Shown here one piece after another: positions 15,578 to 24,823 of a stretch of 40,088 nucleotides of DNA (positions within the stretch are counted from its first letter, which is position 1; every line of letters begins with the position of its first letter). The position numbers and the translations under genes were made by a program. The stretch is from Alphaproteobacteria bacterium. Its GTDB lineage: Bacteria; Pseudomonadota; Alphaproteobacteria; Micavibrionales; Micavibrionaceae. Under the pieces are notes generated by a model, which worked only from the letters and a program-made list of their open reading frames with translations, had not been told where the DNA came from and ran no database searches. Where the stretch lies: the NCBI GenBank assembly GCA_027482195.1, contig JAIXWE010000075.1:1-40088 (forward strand), in the 5' to 3' direction.

Positions 15578-16705
15578 ATGAATACGTCACATCAGATTCT
15601 AAATGTCGAACTTGGGGAGCGTGGCTACCCCATCCATATTGGGCAAAATATTTTTGTAAATCCTCAATCTTGGGCTTTGCCTCAGGCAGATACGCGCCGT
15701 GCTTTTATATTATATGATGAAAATTTGCATGAATTTTTGGAAAATTCTGTTCTTCCCGCCCTTCAAAAAATTCATCCCGATATTGCGTGTTTAAAAATTC
15801 CAGCGGGCGAGGCGAGTAAATCGTTTTCGCAATTTGAGTTTTGTTGTTCATGGCTATTGTCCCAAAAAATTCAACGCAGTTCGATCATTTACGCACTTGG
15901 CGGCGGTGTCATTGGTGATCTTGTGGGGTTTGTATCTTCCACAATTTTGCGTGGTGTTGATTTTGTTCAAATTCCGACAACCTTGCTGGCACAGGTGGAT
16001 AGTTCGGTCGGTGGAAAAACCGGAATTAATTCTGCGCAGGGTAAAAATCTTATTGGGGCTTTTTATCAACCACGCAGCGTCTTAATTGATCTTCATTGCT
16101 TGCACACTCTGCCCACGCGGGAAATGCGCGCAGGCTATGCAGAGATTGTCAAATATGCTCTTTTAGGGGATGAGAATTTTTTTTCCTGGCTTGAATTAAA
16201 TTCCCGAAAAATTTTTGAAAAAGATGAAAACGCGCTCATGCAGGCTATTCATACGTGCTGTGCGATGAAGGCCGCAATTGTAAAAAACGATGAGTGTGAG
16301 AAAAACGGGCAGCGTATTTTGCTCAATCTTGGTCATACTTTTGCCCATGCTTTAGAGGCGGCAGCAAGTTATGACGGCCGTTTGTTGCATGGTGAGGCCG
16401 TTGGGATTGGCTTGGTTTTGGCCGCACGCTTGTCTCATCATTTGGGTTATGTTGGTACGGATATCCCACAAAAAATTCAACGTCATTTGCGCGCACTTTC
16501 TATGATGACGGAAATTTCTGATATCCATCCGCATCTTTCCTGCACGCCGCGTGATCTTATAAATTTAATGTCTCAGGATAAAAAATCTGATCACGATGGA
16601 GTTCATTTTATTCTTCTCAAAAAAATCGGCGAAGCACAGATTCACCACCTTGCTGATTTTACACGCGTTGAAAAAATTTTAAGGGAGTCGTCTCATGGAA
16701 CCTGA
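15578..16705 (+). CDS. aroB: 3-Dehydroquinate synthase
   Basis: Converts DAHP to 3-dehydroquinate, the second step of the shikimate pathway, using NAD and a divalent metal. The 375 residues are normal. The NAD/phosphate region is ALGGGVIGDLVGFVSST and the catalytic block is QIPTTLLAQVDSSVGGKTGIN. Metal ligands are in AGYAEIVKYALL (Glu), LNLGHTFAHALE (His) and LLHGEAVGIGLVLAA (His). It follows aroK by 5 bases and overlaps the CorC-family gene by 11 bases, with AAGGGAG for the latter inside its end, so the three genes are very likely one operon. Confidence 0.97.
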   Translation: MNTSHQILNVELGERGYPIHIGQNIFVNPQSWALPQADTRRAFILYDENLHEFLENSVLPALQKIHPDIACLKIPAGEASKSFSQFEFCCSWLLSQKIQRSSIIYALGGGVIGDLVGFVSSTILRGVDFVQIPTTLLAQVDSSVGGKTGINSAQGKNLIGAFYQPRSVLIDLHCLHTLPTREMRAGYAEIVKYALLGDENFFSWLELNSRKIFEKDENALMQAIHTCCAMKAAIVKNDECEKNGQRILLNLGHTFAHALEAAASYDGRLLHGEAVGIGLVLAARLSHHLGYVGTDIPQKIQRHLRALSMMTEISDIHPHLSCTPRDLINLMSQDKKSDHDGVHFILLKKIGEAQIHHLADFTRVEKILRESSHGT

Positions 16706-17990
16706 AATTCCTGTAAATATTGGGCAAGATTTGCCGTTTTACGCGGGTGTTGTCTTACTCTTAATGATCATTTCTTCCTTCTTTTCTGCCGGGGAGACAG
16801 CCTTGACGGCCGCGTCCGAAGCGCGACTTATGGCCGCAGAAAAAGATGGCAATGCGCGCGCAAGTTTGGTGCGCAAAATTCTTAAACACAAAGACCGCAT
16901 GATCGGTGCGATGTTGTTGGGTAATAATCTTGTCAATATTTTGGCATCGGCGATTACAACGTCGGTGTTAATTGGTGTGTTTGGTGAGGCGGGTGTTGTG
17001 TATGCCACCATCATCATGACGATTTTGATTTTGATTTTCGTTGAGGTTCTTCCAAAAACCTACGCCTTTCATGATGCTGATCGCTTGTCGATGACGATGG
17101 CACCGCTTATTTATGCGGTGGTGATTATTTTTTCACCGATTACTGAGTTGATTGCAAAAATTGTCCGTACCACATTGAAACTTTTTGGTGTTGATCTTGC
17201 GAAAACAGATCATGGCGGTCATTTAGAATTGCTGCGTGGTGCCATTGAAATGCACAAGGGGCCAGAGGAAGAAACACAAAAGCAACGTGCCATGTTGCGT
17301 TCGGTGTTGGAGCTTGCGGATGTGACCGTTATTGACGTGATGATCCACCGCAAGAATGTCGCAATGATTGACATGAGCGATGGTGTTGAAAAAATTGTTC
17401 AAGATATTTTGGCATCACCTTATTCGCGCATGCCGGTGTGGAAAGATAATCCTGATAATATTGTCGGTGTTTTGCACGTGAAATGGGTTTTGCGCGAGCT
17501 TAAAGCCGTTGATAATGATTACAGCCGTATTGATATTTCGCGCATTGCAGCGGATCCATGGTTCATTCCCGATAGCACGAGTTTATTTGATCAGCTTCAA
17601 GCCTTTCGTGCGCGCAATGAACACATGGCGTTCGTTGTTGATGAATATGGAAGTTTTGAAGGTGTTGTAACGTTGGAAGATATCATTGAAGAAATTGTTG
17701 GTGATATTGATGACGAACATGATGTGACGATGACGGGTGTGCGCAAATTGCCGCAAGGAAATTATTTGGTGAATGGCACGGTCACCATTCGTGATCTTAA
17801 TCGTGAATTTGAATGGAACTTGCCGGATGAATATTATTCAACCATTGCTGGACTTATTTTGCATGAAACGCGCCGTCTTCCCGAAATTGGTCAAAGTTTT
17901 TCTTTTTTTGGATTCCGTTTTGACATCGTGCGCCGCCAACGTAATCAAATTACCCTCATTCGTGTGACCCCGCCAACCACTGGCGGATAA
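16695..17990 (+). CDS. HlyC/CorC (CNNM-type) family protein with CBS pair
   Basis: A 431-residue membrane protein: an N-terminal DUF21/CNNM membrane domain (about 1-190) with SSFFSAGETALTAASEARL and MLLGNNLVNILASAITTS; a CBS pair (about 205-330) starting VTVIDVMIHRKNVAMIDM and ending AFVVDEYGSFEGVVTLEDI; and a C-terminal CorC_HlyC domain (about 345-425). The family is linked to Mg2+ and Co2+ export or homeostasis; some members were misnamed hemolysins. The start overlaps aroB by 11 bases with AAGGGAG upstream. The 3' end overlaps the convergent hydrolase gene by 35 bases. Confidence 0.93.
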   Translation: MEPEIPVNIGQDLPFYAGVVLLLMIISSFFSAGETALTAASEARLMAAEKDGNARASLVRKILKHKDRMIGAMLLGNNLVNILASAITTSVLIGVFGEAGVVYATIIMTILILIFVEVLPKTYAFHDADRLSMTMAPLIYAVVIIFSPITELIAKIVRTTLKLFGVDLAKTDHGGHLELLRGAIEMHKGPEEETQKQRAMLRSVLELADVTVIDVMIHRKNVAMIDMSDGVEKIVQDILASPYSRMPVWKDNPDNIVGVLHVKWVLRELKAVDNDYSRIDISRIAADPWFIPDSTSLFDQLQAFRARNEHMAFVVDEYGSFEGVVTLEDIIEEIVGDIDDEHDVTMTGVRKLPQGNYLVNGTVTIRDLNREFEWNLPDEYYSTIAGLILHETRRLPEIGQSFSFFGFRFDIVRRQRNQITLIRVTPPTTGG

Positions 17991-18810
17991 GGTCGATTTG
18001 ATCGTCCACATATAATGATGGAACATGGCCGCAATTTGGAATTGTAACCAGTTGATAAGCATCATTTGGCTTACGCCGTTTCATATCCTCCGCAATTGAG
18101 GTGGGGAAAAGTAACGACCATTCACCACGCAAGGCCAAAACAGGCTGTGAAATATTTTCCCATGCCGGCCATAAATTTTCTTTGCCTAAAGGCTCGCTGC
18201 GAAATTTATATTTGATATTCTCGTCAAAGCTGCGTTCATAAAAACCATCTGAATTTTTCCGCATATGAGTTTGCGTGTAATAACGCCATAAATTTTCATC
18301 ACGAATGCCACGATCAAAGGGTGTGTTGATGGATTGTTTAAATGCCGCGACCGCTTCGTCTAAATTTGAAAAAGCCGGGTTGCGATCAAGATAATCGGCA
18401 ATAAAATTTAAGCTTTCTTGTGGCACATCGGGCCCAACGTCCGATAAAATAAGTTTGCTAATGCGCGTATTTTGTGCGCCGGCCAAAGCGATGCCAAGCA
18501 AGCCCCCCATCGACACACCCAACCACACCGTGCGTGTGATGTGAAAAAAATCCATGATGGCGTTAAGGTCATCAATATAACGTGCGTAACAATACGCATC
18601 TGGATTTTCAAGAAAGCTTGATTGTCCGCGGCCAATCATGTCGGGTGCAATAACAAAATATCCATCATCGGACATTTTTTCGCCAACGAATTTAAAGTCG
18701 GCCGATGATCCGGTTAAACCATGAACACACATAAGAGGTGTGTGCGATGGGTTGCCCCATGTGGCAATGAAAATGTCTGCGCCTTTGTGATGAAAGCGAT
18801 GTTGATGCAA
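17956..18810 (-). CDS. Alpha/beta hydrolase
   Basis: A 284-residue alpha/beta-fold hydrolase. VHGLTGSSADF (about 29-39) is the oxyanion-hole loop, VWLGVSMGGLLGIALAG carries the nucleophile elbow with Ser in GVSMGG, and the C-terminal His is in IPNCGHVPSL. The expected catalytic acid, Asp in the LRGxxSDLL loop of relatives, is not there: the protein has LRGEWSLLFPTS, so the neighbouring Glu would have to serve or the activity is lost. The start is TTG 18810, directly after the secA stop (18811-18813); AGGTGAG at the end of secA is a well-placed ribosome site and no ATG lies nearby, which suggests coupling to secA. The 3' end overlaps the CorC gene by 35 bases. Substrate unknown. Confidence 0.85.
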   Translation of the reverse strand: MHQHRFHHKGADIFIATWGNPSHTPLMCVHGLTGSSADFKFVGEKMSDDGYFVIAPDMIGRGQSSFLENPDAYCYARYIDDLNAIMDFFHITRTVWLGVSMGGLLGIALAGAQNTRISKLILSDVGPDVPQESLNFIADYLDRNPAFSNLDEAVAAFKQSINTPFDRGIRDENLWRYYTQTHMRKNSDGFYERSFDENIKYKFRSEPLGKENLWPAWENISQPVLALRGEWSLLFPTSIAEDMKRRKPNDAYQLVTIPNCGHVPSLYVDDQIDLIRQWLAGSHE

Positions 18811-21540
18811 TCAACTCACCTGGCCGTGACAATGTTTATATTTTTTGCCTGATCCGCATGGGCAAGGTGCGTTACGTTGTACATTTCCTTCCCATGTCGT
18901 TGGGTCTTGCGGGTCAAATTTTTTGCGCATAACCACACGCGGACGATCTATATTTTCGTCTTGGTCCATTTGCGTTGCCGGATCAATACGTGTCGCTTTT
19001 GCCAATTTTTCTTGTTGAGCTTGTTGCGCGGCCACCATTTGTGCAAAGGCGTTTTCATCAATATTGATTTCCACGCGTGAAAGATTTTCCACGACCGATT
19101 CACGAAGGCGCGTCAGCATCGATTCAAAGAGTGCAAATGCCTCAGATTTATATTCATTCAACGGGTCACGTTGGGCAAAGGCACGTAAATTGATCCCTTG
19201 GCGCAAATGATCAAGGCTTAAAAGATGTTCTTTCCAAGACTGATCCAAATGGCGGAGAAGGAAAGATTTTTCAATTTGGGTAAAGAAATTTTCACCCGCC
19301 TTGGTGCGTTTTTCATTCATATGCGCATCGGACGCGGCCGTGATCCGCTCACGAATTTCGTCATCCGCAATACCTTCTTCACGCGCCCATTCATCAATAG
19401 GGAGTTCCAATCCCAAAAGGCGATGCGTTTCCATTTTCAAATTCGCCACGTCCCATTGCTCGGCATAGGCGTGGGGTGGAATATGTGCGGCCACCAATTC
19501 ATCAATCACCTCTAAGCGCATATCGGTGATAAGTTCATTAACGCTTGGGCTATTCATGATTTCGCGGCGTTGTTCATATATGACTTTACGCTGATCATTC
19601 ATGACGTTGTCGAATTTCAAAAGATTTTTACGAATCTCAAAATTCTGTTGCTCCACACGATTTTGTGCGCGCTCTAATGCTTTGCTCAACCACGGGTGGG
19701 TAAGGGCTTCGCCGTCTTTCAAGCCGATGGCTTTGTTCGATAACACGGCTTCCAACGCTTCGGGGCTGAAGATGCGCATCAAATCATCTTGGGTGGAGAG
19801 GAAGAAAACCGACGCACCCGGATCACCTTGGCGGCCCGATCGTCCGCGCAGCTGGTTATCAATGCGTCGTGATTCATGGCGTTCTGTTCCCACGACATAA
19901 AGACCGCCAGCTTGAAGCACAATTTCTTTGTCGCGCGCGACTTCTTGCTTGATAGCATTGATGCGTTTTTGTTTTTCATCGTCCGCAAGGTCGGCCGGTA
20001 CTTCGGCTTTGATGCGCATCTCTAAGTTGCCGCCCAATTGAATATCTGTTCCGCGTCCCGCCATGTTGGTTGCGATGGTGACTGCACCCGGGCGACCCGC
20101 TTGGGCGATGATCATCGATTCTTGTTCATGATGGCGCGCGTTCAAAACTTGGTGCGGAATTTTTGCTTTTTTCAAACGCTCTGACAAAAGTTCAGACTTC
20201 TCAATCGACACGGTGCCAACCAAAACCGGTTGCTTGCGTTCTTGGCATTCTTGAACCAAGGCAACAATTGCATTTTGTTTTTCATCCAAAGCTTTATAAA
20301 TTTTATCGTTGTGATCAATGCGTGAGACAGCAACATTTGTTGGAATTTCAACAACGCTGAGTTTATAGATTTCTTGGAATTCCGAAGCTTCGGTCATGGC
20401 CGTTCCGGTCATACCCGCAAGTTTCGGGTAAAGGCGGAAGTAATTTTGGAAGGTGATCGAAGCCAAAGTTTGATTTTCGTTTTGAATCTCAACTTTCTCT
20501 TTCGCTTCCAATGCTTGGTGAAGACCTTCGGAATAACGACGCCCTTCCATCATCCGCCCGGTGAACTCATCAATGATGATCACCTTGCCGTCTTTGACGA
20601 TATAATCCGTGTCGCGAGCAAATAATTTATGCGCGCGCAAGGCTTGGTTCACGTGATGGACAAGGGAAATATTTTGCGCATCATACATTGTCCCAACCGT
20701 CAAAAGCCCATGATCGCGTAAAAGCTGTTCAACTTTTTCTGTACCCTCTTCGGTCAAGATAACGCTTTTGACTTTTTCATCTTTTTCAAAATCTTCGGAT
20801 TCCAATTTTGGGATCAGCTTGTCAATTTTAACGTAGAGATCGGTGGTATTATCGGTCGGGCCGGAGATAATCAGTGGCGTACGCGCTTCATCAATTAAAA
20901 TTGAGTCAACTTCGTCGACAATGGCAAAGTGAAACGGGCGTTGCACCATGTCCGCGAGGCTATATTTCATGTTATCGCGTAAATAATCAAAACCAAACTC
21001 GTTATTCGTACCATACGTGATGTCACATCCATAAGCCGCGCGGCGTTCGGCGTCGGAGAGGTTGTTGACAATGCACCCAACGGTTAATCCCAAAAATCTA
21101 TAAATCTGACCCATCCAATTTGAGTCACGTTGTGCCAAATAATCATTGACGGTAACGACATGCACACCTTTGCCGGAGAGAGCATTCAAATAAACAGCGA
21201 GAGTCGCCACGAGCGTTTTACCTTCCCCCGTGCGCATCTCGGCAATGCGGCCTTGGTGCAAGACCATACCGCCAATAAGTTGCACATCAAAATGACGCAT
21301 GTTCAAAACACGCTTGGCGGCTTCACGCACTACGGCGAAAGCTTCGGGAAGAATATCATCTTCCGTCTCGCCGTTTTGAAGGCGGGTTCGAAACTCATCC
21401 GTCTTGGCGCGTAAGCCATCATCGGAAAGCGCGATGAGCTGCTCCTCAAAGCCGTTGATGGTGGGGATAAAACGGCCAATATTTTTCAGAATACGGTCGT
21501 TGCTTGAGCCAAAAATCTTTGTGGCGAAATTTAAAAGCAT
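18811..21540 (-). CDS. secA: Preprotein translocase ATPase SecA
   Basis: Motor ATPase that drives proteins through SecYEG. The 909 residues are full length. Walker A is MRTGEGKT at 102-109, Walker B/DEAD region is in [21 protein letters not shown], motif VI is [15 protein letters not shown], and [15 protein letters not shown] is intact. The extreme C-terminus has the zinc-binding SecB/ribosome-contact tail [14 protein letters not shown] with Cys893, Cys895, Cys904 and His905. A good sigma70-like promoter lies at 21569-21597. secA with a parvulin gene divergent next to it is typical of alphaproteobacteria, linking export to periplasmic folding. Confidence 0.98.
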   Translation of the reverse strand: MLLNFATKIFGSSNDRILKNIGRFIPTINGFEEQLIALSDDGLRAKTDEFRTRLQNGETEDDILPEAFAVVREAAKRVLNMRHFDVQLIGGMVLHQGRIAEMRTGEGKTLVATLAVYLNALSGKGVHVVTVNDYLAQRDSNWMGQIYRFLGLTVGCIVNNLSDAERRAAYGCDITYGTNNEFGFDYLRDNMKYSLADMVQRPFHFAIVDEVDSILIDEARTPLIISGPTDNTTDLYVKIDKLIPKLESEDFEKDEKVKSVILTEEGTEKVEQLLRDHGLLTVGTMYDAQNISLVHHVNQALRAHKLFARDTDYIVKDGKVIIIDEFTGRMMEGRRYSEGLHQALEAKEKVEIQNENQTLASITFQNYFRLYPKLAGMTGTAMTEASEFQEIYKLSVVEIPTNVAVSRIDHNDKIYKALDEKQNAIVALVQECQERKQPVLVGTVSIEKSELLSERLKKAKIPHQVLNARHHEQESMIIAQAGRPGAVTIATNMAGRGTDIQLGGNLEMRIKAEVPADLADDEKQKRINAIKQEVARDKEIVLQAGGLYVVGTERHESRRIDNQLRGRSGRQGDPGASVFFLSTQDDLMRIFSPEALEAVLSNKAIGLKDGEALTHPWLSKALERAQNRVEQQNFEIRKNLLKFDNVMNDQRKVIYEQRREIMNSPSVNELITDMRLEVIDELVAAHIPPHAYAEQWDVANLKMETHRLLGLELPIDEWAREEGIADDEIRERITAASDAHMNEKRTKAGENFFTQIEKSFLLRHLDQSWKEHLLSLDHLRQGINLRAFAQRDPLNEYKSEAFALFESMLTRLRESVVENLSRVEINIDENAFAQMVAAQQAQQEKLAKATRIDPATQMDQDENIDRPRVVMRKKFDPQDPTTWEGNVQRNAPCPCGSGKKYKHCHGQVS

Positions 21541-21568
21541 TGCAGTTCAGTCCTTTTCGTAACAAAAC

Positions 21569-21597
21569 CATATAAGCTGTCAAAGCCCATGCGTCAA
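21569..21597 (-). promoter_or_regulatory. Predicted sigma70-type promoter of secA
   Basis: On the secA strand TTGACG (21592-21597) is followed, after a 17-base spacer, by TATATG (21569-21574). This puts a transcript start near 21561, about 20 bases before the secA ATG, leaving room for the AAGGA ribosome site. Positional fit and spacing are good; not tested. Confidence 0.45.
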
Positions 21598-21729
21598 TGA
21601 AAGACACAATTTCATCATCTGTTTTTATTTTTTGGCGGATTGTGGCTTTTCAGCCAGGCCAAAGAAGGGTACAAAGACGTTAATTTTCATACAAAACAAC
21701 CCAATCTCACTTATACAAAGGATGACACC

Positions 21730-22809
21730 ATGATCATATCCTCTTCACCTGTGCGTTTGATGACGGCCTTTGTGGCTGTGATTGCCGCCTTGTCTTTGAG
21801 CGCTTGCAAAGACGAAAAGAAAACAGACACGGCCGCAACCGAAACACCGGCCGCAACCGATACCGCTTCAACCTCTGAAGCTGGCCAAGAGCCAAGTGCG
21901 GATAACCCCGTCGTTGCAAAAGTTGACGGCACAAATGTTTTGCGCTCCGAAGTTTTGGCTTTCATTCAAACTTTGCCACCTCAACTTCAACAAATGCCGC
22001 CGCAAAATTTATTCCCGATGGCAGTTGAGCAAGTTGTGAATGCGAAAATTGTTGACCTTAAAGCCGCCAAGGGCGCGTCAAGCTTAACAAGCTCGGATGA
22101 GTATAATAAGCGTCTTGAAGAAGCAAAAACGCAAATTTTGCGCGCTGTTTACATGGAGCAAGAAATTGAAAAAAATCTCTCCGATGCACGTTTGCAAAAA
22201 GCTTATGAGGAATTCAAAAAACAACAAGGAAATGTTGAAGAAATCAAAGCACGTCACATCCTTGTGAAAACCGAAGCCGAAGCAAAAGAAGTGATTGAGA
22301 AACTTGGCAAAGGCGAAGATTTTACAGCCCTTGCAAAGGCACGCTCTCAAGACACCGGCAATAAAGATTCCGGTGGCGATCTGGGTTATTTCACCAAGCA
22401 AGATATGGTGAAAGAATTCGCAGATGCGGCCTTCACCATGCAAAAAGGTGATACATCCAAAGAGCCCGTGAAAACGCAATTTGGTTTTCACGTGATTCAG
22501 GTGGAAGATCGCCGCATGCGCCCTGTGCCAAGCTTTGAAGATGTCAAAGCTGGTTTAGCGGTTGAGGCACGTCGCGAAATCTTGAACGAATTGGTTGAAG
22601 GATGGCGCAAATCTGCTTCCGTTGAAATGTTTGATTTCAATGGTAATCCTGTGGCAAAGCCGGGTGAGCAACCTGCGGCTCCCGCCCCAGAAGCTGCGGC
22701 ACCTGCACCTGGTTCAGCGCCTGAGGCGGCCCCTGCTTCACCAGAAGCGGCAGCTCCTGCAGCTGAGGCAACACCGGAAACAGCTCCGGCGCAACAGCCT
22801 GCAAACTAA
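21730..22809 (+). CDS. Parvulin-type peptidyl-prolyl isomerase, lipoprotein
   Basis: A PpiC/SurA-like folding factor of 359 residues. The start at ATG 21730 is set by AAAGGA at 21716-21721 and by the signal peptide it produces: hydrophobic 10-22, then lipobox LSAC with Cys26 as the lipidated residue. A Thr/Ala/Glu-rich linker (27-58) leads to a SurA-like N-terminal helical domain (59-165), the parvulin domain (about 173-263: IKARHILVKTEAEAKEVI, SGGDLGYFTKQDMVKEF, GFHVIQVEDRR), and a 49-residue Ala/Pro/Glu tail (311-359). It should work in the periplasm, anchored to a membrane. The divergent secA suggests a link to export. A strong terminator follows. Confidence 0.93.
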   Translation: MIISSSPVRLMTAFVAVIAALSLSACKDEKKTDTAATETPAATDTASTSEAGQEPSADNPVVAKVDGTNVLRSEVLAFIQTLPPQLQQMPPQNLFPMAVEQVVNAKIVDLKAAKGASSLTSSDEYNKRLEEAKTQILRAVYMEQEIEKNLSDARLQKAYEEFKKQQGNVEEIKARHILVKTEAEAKEVIEKLGKGEDFTALAKARSQDTGNKDSGGDLGYFTKQDMVKEFADAAFTMQKGDTSKEPVKTQFGFHVIQVEDRRMRPVPSFEDVKAGLAVEARREILNELVEGWRKSASVEMFDFNGNPVAKPGEQPAAPAPEAAAPAPGSAPEAAPASPEAAAPAAEATPETAPAQQPAN

Positions 22810-22826
22810 GTCACCACATATTCAAT

Positions 22827-22855
22827 AAAAACCCCGCTTTATGCGGGGTTTTTTT
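22827..22855 (+). terminator. Rho-independent terminator after the PPIase gene
   Basis: AAACCCCGC and GCGGGGTTT form a GC-rich stem (about 22829-22837 with 22843-22851) with a 5-base loop TTTAT, followed by a run of T to 22855. It begins about 20 bases after the stop codon and is the clearest intrinsic terminator in the window. Confidence 0.92.
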
Positions 22856-22883
22856 ATGGCGTTGTTTTCGTTACACTTTGCCC

Positions 22884-23330
22884 ATGTCTTGTTTTGATGC
22901 TTTGCAATCGCCTGCGCCTTCTATGCCACACAAGAAAATTATTTTTGTTGTGGCCGCCGCTTTGGTCAATGAACAACGCGAAGTCTTTGTTGCGCAACGC
23001 CCGCTTTATAAAGCGATGGGCGGGTTGTGGGAATTTCCGGGTGGCAAGGTGCATGAAGGTGAATTGCCGGAATATGCGTTGATGCGGGAATTGCGAGAAG
23101 AGTTGGGAATTGAAACACGTCCCAGTTGTATGTCGCCCGTGGGTTTTGCTTCGCACACTTATGATGATTTTCATCTTCTCATGCCTTTATACGCGCTGCG
23201 TATGTGGCAAGGCGACATTATTTTAAAAGAACATAGTGCGGGAGCATGGAAAAAACCACATGACCTTTATGAATTGAATATGCCCGAAGCGGATAAGCCT
23301 CTTTTGCATCAATTAGAGGCGATGATATGA
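22884..23330 (+). CDS. mutT: MutT-type Nudix (8-oxo-dGTP) hydrolase
   Basis: Nudix hydrolase that most likely cleans oxidised dGTP from the nucleotide pool. The Nudix box is perfect: GGKVHEGELPEYALMRELRE followed by ELGI, matching Gx5Ex7REUxEExGU. VVAAALVNEQREVFVAQRPL and GGLWEFPGGK before it are typical of MutT, and the C-terminal LYELNMPEADKPLL resembles MutT ends. Start codon is uncertain: ATG 22884 gives 148 residues, ATG 22923 gives 135 and fits the usual N-terminus better; neither has a clear ribosome site. Its stop overlaps the next start (ATGA at 23327-23330). In relatives argJ lies just before mutT; here it is missing. Confidence 0.92.
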   Translation: MSCFDALQSPAPSMPHKKIIFVVAAALVNEQREVFVAQRPLYKAMGGLWEFPGGKVHEGELPEYALMRELREELGIETRPSCMSPVGFASHTYDDFHLLMPLYALRMWQGDIILKEHSAGAWKKPHDLYELNMPEADKPLLHQLEAMI

Positions 23331-24085
23331 GTGGGAATTACATTCACGATCTGAAAGATTTTTATGCCGATGCGCGCGGGCAACGTGTGGCGCGTTTGAT
23401 TAATTCTTATTTGAAACCCATCGCTTTGGCCTGTAAAACCCAGCGTATTATCGGCATGGGGTATGCACCGCCTTATCTTGAAACCTTCTCGCAAACTGAG
23501 TCGTGTTTTGCATTTATGTCGGCACAACAAGGTGCGGATTTTTGGCCGCATCAACATTTAAACCGCACCGCATTGATGGATGAAAACTTTCTTCCCCTTG
23601 AGACAAACTCGGTTGATATTATTTTTGCTATCCATTATTTGGAGCGCGCACAAAATCCACAACAAGCCTTAAATGAAATGTGGCGCGTGTTAAAAAGTAA
23701 CGGGCGGTTGATCATGGTTGTCCCCAATCGCTTGGGATTTTGGGCCCGGGCGGAATGGTCGCCCTTTGGTCACGGCACACCTTACAGCTTCGGACAATTA
23801 CGCCAATCATTACGTGATTCACAATTTATCTTCGAAAGTGCCCAACCGATTTTATTTGCACCACCCCTTCGCGGAAAAATTTTTGACAGGGCAGCGCGCG
23901 GTTTTGATTATATCGGATCACGCATCCTGCCCGCCTTGGCGGGGGCCTATTTTGTCGAGGCGCGCAAACAACTTTACGCCGCCATTCATGATGGTCACGG
24001 CGCGCGCGTACCATCGTTAATACGCACATCATCGGTGGAGCCGTTACCAACCCCATTCCAAAACAGGGATCGTATAGAATCGTAA
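23327..24085 (+). CDS. SAM-dependent methyltransferase (class I)
   Basis: 252 residues with a Rossmann-type methyltransferase core: IIGMGYAPPYLETFS (motif I region, about 42-56), NSVDIIFAIHYLERAQNPQQALNEMWRVLKSNGRLIMVVPN (motifs IV-V). The N-terminal DFYADARGQRVARLINSYL matches the alphaproteobacterial group usually encoded next to argJ, mutT and gloB. Motif I is atypical (GMGYAPP in place of GxGxG), as in that group. The substrate is unknown. It is translationally coupled to mutT by a 4-base overlap, and its 3' end overlaps the convergent DUF2125 gene by 42 bases. Confidence 0.87.
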   Translation: MSGNYIHDLKDFYADARGQRVARLINSYLKPIALACKTQRIIGMGYAPPYLETFSQTESCFAFMSAQQGADFWPHQHLNRTALMDENFLPLETNSVDIIFAIHYLERAQNPQQALNEMWRVLKSNGRLIMVVPNRLGFWARAEWSPFGHGTPYSFGQLRQSLRDSQFIFESAQPILFAPPLRGKIFDRAARGFDYIGSRILPALAGAYFVEARKQLYAAIHDGHGARVPSLIRTSSVEPLPTPFQNRDRIES

Positions 24086-24823
24086 CGGCCCCAAATAAGC
24101 CGCATTTTTTTGCACACGCAACGAGGTCGCAACATATGTCTCGCCCGTTTTTTCGTCTTTCCGGCTTACAAGTTGAAGCAAGCTTTGCGCCATGATCGCT
24201 TGACGTGCATCAATCTTTTGGTGGGCAACCATCTGTTCAATAAAATTTCCCAAACCTGTGATGGTCATCATGATTTGGCCGGTGGGTTGGTAATCTTGAT
24301 CAAGGCTCACAAACCCTTGCCCGTCCATCGTCATAACATTGCTCACCACATGAAGTTTATGAACGGGAATACTTCCACCTGTTTGTTGCCAGTTTTTAAT
24401 TTCTTGCGGCGTAGCGTTCAAAAAAGAAAAGGGCGGTAAGTCAAAAGAGAGAAATGCTTTTTCAATATCAATCGATGTTGGCCATAGGTGAGTTGTGATC
24501 ACCGCACCTTCATTGATCTTTATTTTCAATGTCGCGGAAGGGAAGGGCAAGCCGCACACGGAAAACCCTTGTGTTGCAATGTTTAAACCATTCTCAAAGA
24601 AAACTTGTCCTGTCAAAGTTAAACAAGGAAAATTTGGAAAACCCGATAGGGCCATATCTGAAATTTGAAGGATGATACCTTTTTGTTGGGCGACATCGAT
24701 GGCCCATTCCGTTTTATGTTTGAGTGTGAAGGCAACAAACGCCCACATACATGCATAGATTATAAAAGTAAAAATAATCAAAGATGAGAAAAAAGTAACA
24801 AAACGATTTTCAAGAAATTTCAT
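24044..24823 (-). CDS. DUF2125 membrane-anchored protein
   Basis: A 259-residue protein with one N-terminal transmembrane segment (about 8-32) and a large periplasmic region of beta-strand character. MALSGFPNFPCLTLTGQVFF (57-76) and the closing strands around LGPLRFYTIPVLEW match the alphaproteobacterial family DUF2125 (PF09898), whose function is unknown. It is the last gene of an operon, ftsE-ftsX-ydcF-plsC-DUF2125, joined by 4-base overlaps (ATGA at 24820-24823). Repeating beta layout and context suggest an envelope or lipid role; that is inference. Confidence 0.85.
   Translation of the reverse strand: MKFLENRFVTFFSSLIIFTFIIYACMWAFVAFTLKHKTEWAIDVAQQKGIILQISDMALSGFPNFPCLTLTGQVFFENGLNIATQGFSVCGLPFPSATLKIKINEGAVITTHLWPTSIDIEKAFLSFDLPPFSFLNATPQEIKNWQQTGGSIPVHKLHVVSNVMTMDGQGFVSLDQDYQPTGQIMMTITGLGNFIEQMVAHQKIDARQAIMAQSLLQLVSRKDEKTGETYVATSLRVQKNAAYLGPLRFYTIPVLEWGW

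Noticed and set aside
22084-22491. 135-codon Phe/Cys-rich frame on the - strand inside the parvulin gene
   Set aside because: Complement of Lys/Glu-rich coding sequence; no domain and inside a complete gene.
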